A stretch of DNA of 7,978 nucleotides from JANRKG01 sp033763635 (GTDB lineage Bacteria > Cyanobacteriota > Cyanobacteriia > GCF-001939115): contig JANRKG010000183.1 in the NCBI GenBank assembly GCA_033763635.1, positions 1 to 7,978 on the forward strand, read 5' to 3'. The position numbers and the translations under genes are program-made. Positions 1 through 6,995 of the stretch are shown here, piece after piece (position 1 is the first letter of the stretch; every line of letters starts with the position of its first letter). Under the pieces are notes generated by a model. It saw only the letters and a program-made list of their open reading frames with translations, had not been told where the DNA came from and did no database searches.

Positions 1-1244
1 GGATTTCTGAGATAGGCGAAGATTTCAGGCGAGAAATAAGGGATGCCTTCGTACTCCAGCTTGCGCCCAATATAAATCGTGTCTCCGATCGCAAACATCC
101 CCGGATTATTCAATCCAATAATGTCCCCCGGATAGGCAGATTCGATCGACTCTCGTTCCTGGGCAAACAACTTTTGGGGACGGGAGAGCCGAATCGTTTT
201 GCCCGATCGCGCATGGTTAACCGTCATATCTTTCTCAAACTTCCCGGAACAGACTCGCACAAAGGCAATCCGATCGCGGTGTTTGGGGTCCATATTGGCC
301 TGGAGCTTAAACACAAAGCCGGAAAAGGCAGGATAGTTGGGGGCAATTTCTCCCAGGCTACTGCGATGGGAACCGGGACGAAGTGCATAATCTAGAAAGG
401 CTTCCAGAAATAGCTCAACCCCAAAGTTTGTCATGGCACTTCCAAAGAATACGGGGGTCATCTTGCCATGATGGACGGCTTCCAAATCCAGCTCGGGTCC
501 CAATCCTTCAATCAAATCCAGTTCATCTTGAAACTTCTGGTAAAGATCGGGTTCGAGGAGGGTTGCGAGTTGGGCATCTCCCAAATCCACGGCTGTATCG
601 ATCGCCTCCCGACTGCCGTGAGCGCTACGTTCAAATAGGTGGACTTTGCGAGAGCGGCGATCAAATACCCCCCGGAATTGATCCCCCATCCCGATTGGCC
701 AGTTGACGGCATAGGTTTGGAGACCCAACTCTTTTTCGATCTCATCCAGCAATTCCAACGGTTCCCGCCCCGGACGGTCCATCTTATTGACAAATGTAAA
801 GATAGGCAGGGCACGCAAACGGCACACTTCAAACAGTTTACGAGTCTGGGGTTCTAACCCTTTTGCTGCGTCGATCAGCATGACCGCATTGTCTGCTGCT
901 GCCAGGGTTCGATAAGTGTCTTCACTGAAATCTTGGTGACCAGGAGTATCCAGGAGATTAATCTGGCAATTTTGATATGCAAATTGCAGCACTGTTGAGG
1001 TGATCGAGATCCCCCGTTGTTGCTCCATTGCCATCCAGTCTGACGTGACTTGCCGCTGTGCCCGCCGTGCTTTCACGGCCCCTGCTTCGTGAATGGCTCC
1101 TCCATACAACAGAAGTTTTTCAGTCAGGGTTGTTTTCCCTGCATCCGGGTGAGAAATGATCGCAAAATTGCGGCGGTGAGTGATCGCCTCCTCTAGCTCA
1201 GCCTGGAATTGGGTGTCTTCAGCAGAATGCAGGTCAGTCGTCAT
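1..1244 (-). CDS. prfC: Peptide chain release factor 3 (RF3), C-terminal end beyond the window
   Basis: RF3 is a cytoplasmic translational GTPase that promotes recycling of RF1/RF2 from the ribosome after peptide release. The minus-strand frame is open from an ATG at 1244 to the window edge, giving 414 complete codons without interruption; RF3 is usually about 530 residues, so roughly the last 115 are missing. Seen directly: the P-loop SHPDAGKTTLTEK at residues 31-43, the switch II region LLDTPGHQDFSEDTYRTL from residue 97, and the G4 motif NKMD at 153-156. The SDWMAMEQQRGISITS stretch before switch II is the RF3 version of switch I and separates it from EF-G and other translational GTPases. 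The visible C-terminal portion covers domain II and the start of domain III. No good Shine-Dalgarno precedes the ATG, but the protein start fits the family. It lies 67 bp downstream of murF on the same strand, so a shared transcript is plausible; no terminator-like hairpin is visible in the gap. Confidence 0.97.
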   Translation of the reverse strand, partial: MTTDLHSAEDTQFQAELEEAITHRRNFAIISHPDAGKTTLTEKLLLYGGAIHEAGAVKARRAQRQVTSDWMAMEQQRGISITSTVLQFAYQNCQINLLDTPGHQDFSEDTYRTLAAADNAVMLIDAAKGLEPQTRKLFEVCRLRALPIFTFVNKMDRPGREPLELLDEIEKELGLQTYAVNWPIGMGDQFRGVFDRRSRKVHLFERSAHGSREAIDTAVDLGDAQLATLLEPDLYQKFQDELDLIEGLGPELDLEAVHHGKMTPVFFGSAMTNFGVELFLEAFLDYALRPGSHRSSLGEIAPNYPAFSGFVFKLQANMDPKHRDRIAFVRVCSGKFEKDMTVNHARSGKTIRLSRPQKLFAQERESIESAYPGDIIGLNNPGMFAIGDTIYIGRKLEYEGIPYFSPEIFAYLRN

Positions 1245-1311
1245 ACCAGAGATTTAGGAAATGGGTCACGCTCGATCAATGGTATCGCCTAACTTGAAGG
1301 ATAGCCACTGA

Positions 1312-2667
1312 TCAGCGACTTCGCAGGGCTTCCACAACTCGTTCCAGACCTACCGCACGGGAAGCTTTGAATAGAACGCGATCGCCCGGTTGCAGCATTG
1401 TTTGGAGATACTGAGTCAGTGCTGCGTGAGTTGTGAAGGTGAGGGAGGGAACGGGAGCAGATCCCCTTGCCAGGGCTTCTGCTTCGACTGGATCTGCCAA
1501 AATCAGCAACTGATCCAGGCCCAGTTTCGCGACCACCGTTCCCACTTGACGATGAAATTCGGGAGAGCGATCCCCTAACTCCCGCATGGTGCCCAAAACC
1601 GCAATGTGACGGGTTCCTGCTGTTTCTGCCAGTAAGTGCAGGGCTGCGGTCATCGACTCTGGCCCCGCGTTATAGCTCTCATCCAGGATCACAATATTGT
1701 CTCGTAGGTCATACCGCTGCGATCGTCCCGTAGGTAGGGTCACTGCCAATCCTTGTTGTAAAGGCGACCAGTCCACCCCCAAGACTTGAGCAACTGCCAA
1801 GGCTGCTAAATAGTTCAAAGCATTATGTCGCCCCGGAAGAGGTAGGGGAAGTTCCAGGTCTGCAACTCGTAAATGCCCGGACGGTAAAATTTCTCCGTGC
1901 AAATCCCCCCCCTCCAACCCATAGGTGAGGGTACGACCAGACCAGAAACGAGGGGCAGTTTCTCGCAGTAAGGGATTGTCATAGTTGAGAACTGCGACAC
2001 TATCCGAAGGTATTTCTGCCAACAATTCACATTTTGCATTGGCGATCGCCTGCTCTGATCCCAAGCGCTCAATATGGGCCACCCCTACATTCGTAATGAC
2101 TGCAACATTGGGACGGGCAACCTGGGTCAGCAGGGCAATTTCCCCTGGTCCTCGCATCCCCATCTCAATGACCCCATAGTTATGCTCTGATCCCAGTTCT
2201 AGGAGAGTCTTAGGAACTCCGATTTCATTATTAAAGTTTGCTTGAGTCTTTAAGACAGATCCCGCAGTGGTTAGAACAGCAGCAATTAATTCTTTCGTTG
2301 TCGTTTTACCAACGGAACCCGTGACCGCTACGATCGGAATTTTCTGTTGGCATCGCCACCAATGGGCGATGTCTTGATACGCCTTTAAAGTATTATCAAC
2401 TGTCAAAAGGGGGAAATGCCCCCCATCCCTCCCTTGCCCTGAAGCATCGACAATAGCAACAGTAGCCCCTTGTTCGATCGCTTGCTCTACAAAGTTGTGC
2501 CCATCAAACTTATCCCCTCTTAATGCCAGAAAAGCTTCTCCAGGCTTGAGAGAACGAGTATCTGTCGTGATCGCTGAAATGGTTTGTTCCTGGTAATTTC
2601 CATCAAGTCCTGGAATTCTTGCATTCAAAATTTGGATAAGTTTACGGATTTTAATTGAGAGGGGCAT
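1312..2667 (-). CDS. murF: UDP-N-acetylmuramoyl-tripeptide--D-alanyl-D-alanine ligase (MurF)
   Basis: MurF is the cytoplasmic ATP-dependent ligase that adds D-Ala-D-Ala to UDP-MurNAc-tripeptide, the last soluble step in making the peptidoglycan precursor. In the 451-residue form chosen here, the N-terminal substrate-binding domain (about 1-100, with TTDTRSLKPGEAFLALRG) is followed by the ATP-binding central domain with P-loop TGSVGKTTTK at 116-125, TQANFNNEIGVP at 141-152 and VIEMGMRGPGEI at 166-177, then GRHNALNYLAA at 279-289. The C-terminal domain has DESYNAGPESM at 329-339, VLGTMRELGD at 357-366 and FKASRAVGLE at 433-442. These are Mur-ligase signatures and the N-domain pattern is MurF-like. 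The frame continues upstream to a TTG at 2742, but that extension (25 residues) lacks a Shine-Dalgarno, is hydrophobic and contains a 13-bp DNA repeat, so ATG at 2667 is preferred. The length matches the family. A HIP1 site lies inside the gene. Confidence 0.97.
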   Translation of the reverse strand: MPLSIKIRKLIQILNARIPGLDGNYQEQTISAITTDTRSLKPGEAFLALRGDKFDGHNFVEQAIEQGATVAIVDASGQGRDGGHFPLLTVDNTLKAYQDIAHWWRCQQKIPIVAVTGSVGKTTTKELIAAVLTTAGSVLKTQANFNNEIGVPKTLLELGSEHNYGVIEMGMRGPGEIALLTQVARPNVAVITNVGVAHIERLGSEQAIANAKCELLAEIPSDSVAVLNYDNPLLRETAPRFWSGRTLTYGLEGGDLHGEILPSGHLRVADLELPLPLPGRHNALNYLAALAVAQVLGVDWSPLQQGLAVTLPTGRSQRYDLRDNIVILDESYNAGPESMTAALHLLAETAGTRHIAVLGTMRELGDRSPEFHRQVGTVVAKLGLDQLLILADPVEAEALARGSAPVPSLTFTTHAALTQYLQTMLQPGDRVLFKASRAVGLERVVEALRSR

Positions 2668-2682
2668 AGGGAACGATAGAAA

Positions 2683-2708
2683 ATTGAAGAGCAGAGTTAA
2701 AGAGCAGA
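2683..2708. repeat. Two direct 13-bp repeats in the murF leader
   Basis: On the plus strand ATTGAAGAGCAGA (2683-2695) is followed directly by GTTAAAGAGCAGA (2696-2708), sharing 11 of 13 bases. On the murF strand this gives a pyrimidine-rich leader just upstream of the preferred ATG. It falls in the optional N-terminal extension and argues that this stretch is untranslated leader. Function unknown. Confidence 0.5.
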
Positions 2709-3046
2709 AGAAGATTCGCGATTTAGTCCTACAAGCAAGCAAGGAGGATCAGGGAAAAAAGTGGTGATTCCCAAATATGTCGATAGTCAGGAATACTGTC
2801 GCAATTAAGGATGTCGTATTTAAAGATACAGAAAAACCTGAGAACAAAAAACGTCAGAACAAATGAACTTGCATCCGTTGCTTTCTGAAGTTACTTAAGG
2901 TTTAGCTTTTTCAAGGTATTCCACAAAACTTCATTGAATCTTTAATCTCTCTTTGTTTGAAAAATACCTTTTGGGTGACTAGCATCACTATCATAAGGTG
3001 GTGTGAGCAAGTAGGATTAAAGTGCTGGAAAAAGGTGTTCTAAATT

Positions 3047-3094
3047 TTGACAGCCCAAATTTTGACAGCAGCTTGACAGCAGCTTGACAGCAGT
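3047..3094. repeat. Tandem TTGACAGC repeats with 11-bp period
   Basis: TTGACAGC occurs at 3047-3054, 3062-3069, 3073-3080 and 3084-3091. The last three are spaced exactly 11 bp apart (unit TTGACAGCAGC, with the final base T in the third unit), and the first is 15 bp upstream with a shared AAATTTTGACAGC context (3042-3054 and 3057-3069). A decayed unit (TTAACA) follows at 3095. Each unit holds the sigma-70 -35 consensus TTGACA, but no unit has a -10 at 16-18 bp; TACAAT at 3113-3118 is 23 bp from the last one. It may be a phased protein-binding array or just a simple tandem duplication. Confidence 0.7.
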
Positions 3095-3142
3095 TTAACA
3101 ACTTGAACTCATTACAATTTCAAGCTTTATGTTTTAGATTTT

Positions 3143-3169
3143 TTGTCTTGCTATTTCTTGTCTTGCTAT
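3143..3169. repeat. 15-bp-period direct repeat TTGTCTTGCTAT
   Basis: TTGTCTTGCTAT occurs at 3143-3154 and identically at 3158-3169, separated by three bases. It lies in the T-rich part of the intergenic region, immediately downstream of the TTGACAGC array. No function can be assigned. Confidence 0.6.
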
Positions 3170-3217
3170 CAATATTTTTATCGGGTGCTTCTCTCATTAG
3201 CTATTTCTTACCAGATA

Positions 3218-3287
3218 TTTCGTATCAACTGTTTTGCATCAGTTTTTCTGTATCAATCTTTCTGTACCAATCTTTCTGTATCGACTG
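3218..3287. repeat. Degenerate tandem repeat, about five units of 13-15 bp
   Basis: The clearest units are TTTCTGTATCAATC (3245-3258), TTTCTGTACCAATC (3259-3272) and TTTCTGTATCGACTG (3273-3287). Weaker units TTTCGTATCAACTG (3218-3231) and TTTTGCATCAGTT (3232-3244) precede them. The array can also be read as alternating heptamers (TTTCTGT plus ATCAATC), and a 7-bp base unit is typical of the short tandemly repeated repetitive sequences known in cyanobacteria. Membership of such a family is an inference. Confidence 0.6.
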
Positions 3288-3605
3288 TTTCATCTTGGGT
3301 GCTTCTAATTCAATTCTTTAAGTTCTAGTTCCTTTTTCCTGGCTGTTTCTAAGCTTTTTTCTGGCTAATTTCACTTAAAACTTTGTCTTTAATTTTTCTT
3401 GAGGCAGTTATTTTTAAGTAATGTTAGAGAGGGGTGCCAGATTTTGAAGTGTCAAGCTGAATAGAGGGTTGCCAATAGACTAGAACTAAGATGAACCACC
3501 AAGGATGGGTTGAAATTAATGATAAGTTAAATCATTCTTCAAATAAGCCCGTTAAGTTGAGATTCTCTAGAAAGAGCGTGTTAAGTTTCTGAGGCGTTAC
3601 CTGTT

Positions 3606-3640
3606 AAAGAGTGAGAAGCAAAGAGTGAAGAGTAAAGAGA
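3606..3640. repeat. Purine-rich heptameric tandem repeat
   Basis: The stretch divides into five heptamers: AAAGAGT, GAGAAGC, AAAGAGT, GAAGAGT and AAAGAGA, giving a 14-bp super-period. It is almost purely A and G on the plus strand and lies about 200 bp upstream of the uncharacterised gene. It may be a heptameric short tandem repeat of the kind described in cyanobacteria, or simple slippage-derived sequence. Confidence 0.5.
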
Positions 3641-3664
3641 AATCTAATGGATCTATTACATTTT

Positions 3665-3686
3665 CCAGTTAAGGTGCCAGTTAAGG
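3665..3686. repeat. Direct repeat CCAGTTAAGG, 12-bp period
   Basis: CCAGTTAAGG occurs at 3665-3674 and again at 3677-3686, two bases apart. It lies upstream of the uncharacterised gene and could be a paired regulator site, but nothing else supports that. Confidence 0.45.
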
Positions 3687-3848
3687 GATTTTATTGATTG
3701 ATAGATAGACTTTGGATTAAAGACTTGCTCTTTACAGTTAACTTTTATCCGATCTATTGAAATTGGAACGATCTCTAACTGAAGTTCTTACTAAATAAAT
3801 TCCCTATAGATCTTGTAGAATTGGCCGAGTTGGGGAGAATTGGGTAAG

Positions 3849-5132
3849 GTGAATAGTTCAGGCTTCTACAGTAGACAAATCACTTCCGAAGAGCAGCGTT
3901 TGTATGATCACCTGCTCGAACTGGTCAATTCAGAATCCCCTGGCGATCTGATTGAACGCTTCCGGATGCTTTTTATTGAGGGAGTTGGTTATCAAGATCG
4001 TCCGATCCTTACCTCCCTTGACAAAATCATTTCTTCTAAAAACGCGGACCATGAGTTCAAGTTCGTTCTGAACCGTTGCTGTCACATTCTTATCAACCGT
4101 TGGCAGACCCGTTCCCAGTTACAAGGTGCGATCCCTGAGTTGATCGCTGTTTTTACAAATACCCCGAGTGCCACCGTTCACGAGTATTCACGTTACAAAT
4201 CGGTGAGACGGCTGCGAGAACTCGTTGGAGAGTTTCAAACAACGGATCAGTATCATACCCTCTGCCGATTGTCTCAAGTTCTCAGTCAGACGATTGAAGC
4301 AGGGGGTGGACCAGATACCAGACCTCTGGGAACACTCATTCGTCGCTATCCCTATCTGTATGAACACTGTCTTCTCAGTGAGGATAGTGGGTATGAGCAT
4401 CAGCAAACAATTCGCCAAATTCAAACCCAGGTTCAACGCCAGTTCGAGCTTGACCTTTCCCGCTATGTTACTTATCAGGTTCGGCGCAGTCAGGCGAATC
4501 GGGTTGCTTCGGGATCAGGAGCAGCAAAGCACTTGACAGTGGTTAAGAATCCAACCCTATTAAATGATGGGGAATTAAGTGGTGCGATTCGGCACTTTGT
4601 CGGCAAGGTTGAGGGTTCCTGTACCTACCGGGATTTGGCCCAGCGTTTCCTGACCCATAGTAGCCACGCGCCTTCCTATGGTGCTTTCAAGGATGATTTG
4701 TACCAGTATGTAACGGCTACGGTTGATTCTGGCTACTCTAAGCGCCAATTTGGGAATCAACTCCATGCCCAACTCAAATCCATTCTGCCGGAAAGCAACG
4801 GTCAGAAGTTAAGCGATTTTCTCATTGTCCGAACCTGTAGCCAATTGCTAAACTTCCTGGTTGTAGAAAGCTCTCACAGACCACAGCACTTTGTTTTTAT
4901 TGACCTCATTAACAATGTTGGGCCAACGGCAACAACAGGGATTCTGCTGAAAATTGTCCTGATTTGCCGTAAGGTGAAGCCTTATTTAGAAAAACGCTTT
5001 TCAATTCTGTTCAATCACTATGAAGCTTCCACAAGGGATGTGGTTCAGTGGTTAGTACAAGCCCTGGAAAACCTGAATGTGGCTCTAAGCACTAATTTTG
5101 GCAACGTAGACCTTTCATTCCTGCGACTATAA
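3849..5132 (+). CDS. Uncharacterised protein, about 427 aa, no recognised domain
   Basis: I do not recognise this protein. The long uninterrupted frame and ordinary codon use argue that it is real. The predicted product is soluble in character, with no signal peptide and no clear membrane span, and the spacing of hydrophobic residues suggests mostly alpha-helix. A Gln-, Arg- and Glu-rich segment (about residues 185-215) leads into a small Gly/Ser/Ala-rich linker (VASGSGAAKH, about 219-228) that may divide an N-terminal half from a C-terminal half. A Cys-Cys pair sits near residues 77-78. An upstream stop at 3816 limits the start. TTG at 3840 is only 2 nt from GGGGAG (3832-3837), too close, whereas GTG at 3849 is 11 nt away; I prefer GTG, which removes three residues. 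Neither start is ideal. The gene stands alone, with about 1.2 kb of noncoding DNA upstream and a palindromic element downstream. Confidence 0.8.
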   Translation: MNSSGFYSRQITSEEQRLYDHLLELVNSESPGDLIERFRMLFIEGVGYQDRPILTSLDKIISSKNADHEFKFVLNRCCHILINRWQTRSQLQGAIPELIAVFTNTPSATVHEYSRYKSVRRLRELVGEFQTTDQYHTLCRLSQVLSQTIEAGGGPDTRPLGTLIRRYPYLYEHCLLSEDSGYEHQQTIRQIQTQVQRQFELDLSRYVTYQVRRSQANRVASGSGAAKHLTVVKNPTLLNDGELSGAIRHFVGKVEGSCTYRDLAQRFLTHSSHAPSYGAFKDDLYQYVTATVDSGYSKRQFGNQLHAQLKSILPESNGQKLSDFLIVRTCSQLLNFLVVESSHRPQHFVFIDLINNVGPTATTGILLKIVLICRKVKPYLEKRFSILFNHYEASTRDVVQWLVQALENLNVALSTNFGNVDLSFLRL

Positions 5133-5183
5133 GGTTTTTTACTTAAAAGGTTTCATAAGTAATTTAGATTTCTCTGATCACTA

Positions 5184-5297
5184 AGGAGATTTCTGAAAAC
5201 AATTTTCCCTCTGGTTTCGGTTCCGCTCAACCAGCATTCGTGCCTTGAGCGGAACCGAAGGGCAACTCATCGGTAAATTCTTTTCAAGAAATCGCCT
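5184..5297 (+). mobile_element. 114-bp MITE-like palindromic element, left copy
   Basis: The element has imperfect terminal inverted repeats: the left end AGGAGATTTCTGAAAACA (from 5184) matches the reverse complement of the right end, which reads AGGCGATTTCTTGAAAAG inward from 5297. In the centre is a perfect 15-bp inverted repeat, TTCGGTTCCGCTCAA (5216-5230) with its complement at 5245-5259, around a 14-base loop. A related copy of the same length lies in reverse orientation at 6994-7107. It has no coding capacity, which fits a non-autonomous palindromic repeat. TAA flanks both sides (5182-5184 and 5297-5299), a possible but unproven target duplication. Lying between the uncharacterised gene and the GTPase gene, it could protect or end transcripts, but no T-run follows the hairpin. 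Confidence 0.7.
5216..5259. repeat. Perfect 15-bp inverted repeat (strong stem-loop)
   Basis: Arms 5216-5230 and 5245-5259 are perfectly complementary and GC-rich, with a 14-base loop. This is the core of the left palindromic element. It lies 83 bp after the stop of the uncharacterised gene. Without a following T-run it is not a classical intrinsic terminator, but it could stabilise the 3' end of the upstream mRNA. Confidence 0.8.
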
Positions 5298-5387
5298 AAA
5301 AACCAAGTACTGAACAGTCTTAAAATTCTCCACTCAACAGGTTTTTAGGGTCACCATGGGTTGATCGGTTTCCCCCATCCCCCTGAT

Positions 5388-5413
5388 TGCCCTTTGCTTC
5401 CCTGCCCTTTGCT
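5388..5413. repeat. Direct repeat TGCCCTTTGCT upstream of the GTPase gene
   Basis: TGCCCTTTGCT occurs at 5388-5398 and 5403-5413, a 15-bp period, within a pyrimidine-rich stretch just before the leader hairpin. It may be a simple duplication or a paired site; nothing further can be said. Confidence 0.4.
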
Positions 5414-5416
5414 AAC

Positions 5417-5451
5417 TTAGAAGAAAAGGGCTGTTCTTCTAAACTGGGAGG
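5417..5451 (+). promoter_or_regulatory. Leader hairpin plus Shine-Dalgarno of the GTPase gene
   Basis: TTAGAAGAA (5417-5425) and TTCTTCTAA (5434-5442) form a perfect 9-bp inverted repeat around an 8-base loop. Three bases later comes a strong Shine-Dalgarno, GGGAGG (5446-5451), 5 nt before the TTG start at 5457. In RNA the hairpin would sit directly beside the ribosome binding site and could tune initiation; in DNA it could be an operator. The Shine-Dalgarno decides the unusual start codon. Confidence 0.5.
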
Positions 5452-5456
5452 CTACA

Positions 5457-6995
5457 TTGACAAATTCTGACCTGGAGTTTCCCTCAGGTTCTCCTGAAAG
5501 CTCCAATTCTCCGGAAATGGATCGGGAATTGGCAGAAGTCGTGTCCAGTTTTGAAGAAATCCAGACAGAACTGCACTATCGACAGGCCCAGGATGCCTTG
5601 AAGGAACTGGTTCTCACTTTGGATCTAACCCCTCAAGAACGGGCAGGTTTGGAACCTGAAATTCGCAACCTCACGGCTCTCCTTGAAAAGTTGGAACAGT
5701 TAGTCGTCCAGATTGCAGTCTTTGGCATGGTGGGCCGGGGGAAATCCTCCTTACTGAATGCCCTCTTAGGGGAAGATATCTTTGAAGTGGGACCAACCCA
5801 TGGGGTGACTCGCGCCGTCCAGAGTGCCCGTTGGAGTGTTAGCCCTACCCTCAACCCAGGGGGCGATTGCACTGCTCCTCAGGTCCGGCGCGTCGTGCTG
5901 CATGGGTTGCATAACTCTCAGATTGAACTAATTGATACACCGGGGATCGATGAAGTCAATGGAGAGCAACGAGAACGGTTAGCCCGTCAAATTGCCCAGC
6001 AAGCGGACCTGATTCTGTTTGTGATCTCTGGCGATATCACAAAGGTAGAGTATGCGGCCCTTTCCTCCCTCCGAGAAGTCAGTAAGCCCATCTTGCTTGT
6101 TTTTAACAAGATCGATCAGTATCCCGACACCGATCGCCAAGCCATTTACCAAAAAATTCGAGATGAACGGGTGAAAGAAATCCTATCCCCTGAGGAAATT
6201 GTCATGGCTGCTGCATCTCCTCTGGTTGCACGGGCCGTTCGTTCTGCTGAGGGGAAGATCTCAGCCCAGTTAAGTCGGGGAGAACCCCAAGTCACCGATC
6301 TCAAACTCAAGATTCTGGAGGTCTTGGACCGGGAGGGCAAATCATTGGTGGCTCTGAACACGATGCTCTATGCCGATGATGTCAATGAGCAAATCCTTCA
6401 GCGCAAATTGCTAATTCGGGAACGTAGCGCAAATCAGGTGATCTGGAATGCGGTGATGACCAAATCAACGGCGATCGCCCTGAATCCCTTTACCGTCGTA
6501 GACATCCTTACCGGAGCAGTAATCGATGTCGTGCAGGTCCTCACCCTCTCCCGCCTCTATGGTATTCCCATGAATCACCAGGGAGCCGTCAATTTACTTC
6601 AAAAAATTGCCCTCAGCATGGGCGGGATCAGTGCCAGTGAACTTCTCGCAAACCTGGGTCTCAGTTCTTTAAAGGGATTATTGGGTCTCTCCGCTCCGGC
6701 AACAGGTGGTATCACCCTGGCCCCTTACATGGCAGTCGCAGTGACTCAGGCGGGAGTTGCTGGCGTTTCTTCCTATGCCATTGGGCAAATTGCGAAAGCG
6801 TATCTGGTAAATGGTGCCTCCTGGGGACCGGATGGCCCTAAAGCAGTTGTGATGAAAATCCTCTCTTCTCTGGATGAGACTTCAATTCTGATGCGGATCA
6901 AAGACGAACTGGCGGCCCGATTAGATTTATCTGCTCAGAGGCGATCGACTGATAGCAGGGAATCGGGGTGGAGCAACGGCAAAACATCGTCTTAG
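5457..6995 (+). CDS. Era/dynamin-like GTPase with C-terminal DUF697 domain
   Basis: This 512-residue protein joins a GTPase domain to a membrane-associated DUF697-type domain. Residues 1-85 are an acidic, probably helical lead-in. The G domain shows G1 GMVGRGKS at 90-97, a likely G2 Thr in THGVT (114-118), G3 DTPG at 160-163, G4 NKID at 217-220 and a G5-like AAASP at 251-255. From about 325 onward, NPFTVVDILTGAVIDVVQV (343-361) and LSRLYGI (364-370) resemble DUF697 (YcjF-type) proteins, with hydrophobic segments near 338-366 and 418-445 that could contact or span the membrane. Such GTPases are common in cyanobacteria; their role is poorly known, with membrane or envelope homeostasis suggested by relatives. 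The TTG start is supported by GGGAGG 5 nt upstream. The polar tail after about residue 492 looks unconserved, and its stop codon lies within the right palindromic element, so the natural C-terminus may have been altered. Confidence 0.92.
   Translation: MTNSDLEFPSGSPESSNSPEMDRELAEVVSSFEEIQTELHYRQAQDALKELVLTLDLTPQERAGLEPEIRNLTALLEKLEQLVVQIAVFGMVGRGKSSLLNALLGEDIFEVGPTHGVTRAVQSARWSVSPTLNPGGDCTAPQVRRVVLHGLHNSQIELIDTPGIDEVNGEQRERLARQIAQQADLILFVISGDITKVEYAALSSLREVSKPILLVFNKIDQYPDTDRQAIYQKIRDERVKEILSPEEIVMAAASPLVARAVRSAEGKISAQLSRGEPQVTDLKLKILEVLDREGKSLVALNTMLYADDVNEQILQRKLLIRERSANQVIWNAVMTKSTAIALNPFTVVDILTGAVIDVVQVLTLSRLYGIPMNHQGAVNLLQKIALSMGGISASELLANLGLSSLKGLLGLSAPATGGITLAPYMAVAVTQAGVAGVSSYAIGQIAKAYLVNGASWGPDGPKAVVMKILSSLDETSILMRIKDELAARLDLSAQRRSTDSRESGWSNGKTSS

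Larger units (their letters stand above)
2668..3848. other. Long AT-rich intergenic region without a convincing gene
   Basis: About 1.18 kb lies between the divergent murF and the plus-strand gene starting at 3849. I find no tRNA, rRNA or recognisable small RNA, and the only open frames are short ones such as 3103-3321, whose hydrophobic translation reflects T-rich DNA. Composition changes along it: about 3120-3400 is strongly T-rich on the plus strand, while 3600-3645 is rich in A and G. It contains several short tandem repeats listed separately, and an 8-bp inverted repeat AAGGTATT (2913-2920) / AATACCTT (2963-2970) with a 42-base gap. The promoters of both flanking genes must lie here, but I could not pick out a well-spaced -35/-10 pair for either with confidence. 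Confidence 0.75.

Noticed and set aside
383..857. Several plus- and minus-strand frames of 70-107 codons overlapping prfC
   Set aside because: They are shadows of the RF3 coding frame, which has full family motifs throughout.
2668..2742. N-terminal extension of MurF from TTG at 2742
   Set aside because: No ribosome binding site, a 13-bp DNA repeat inside, and the conventional MurF length is met by the ATG at 2667.
3218..3287. CRISPR array
   Set aside because: Units are 13-15 bp, degenerate and contiguous with no spacers; no cas genes are nearby.
3103..3321. Short hydrophobic plus-strand frame (72 codons) in the intergenic region
   Set aside because: It begins with TTG, has no Shine-Dalgarno, and its Phe/Leu/Ser-rich translation is what T-rich repeat DNA gives in any frame; tandem repeats run through it with periods not divisible by three.
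5216..5259. Intrinsic terminator for the uncharacterised gene
   Set aside because: The stem is strong but is not followed by a T-run, and it is better explained as the core of the repeated palindromic element.
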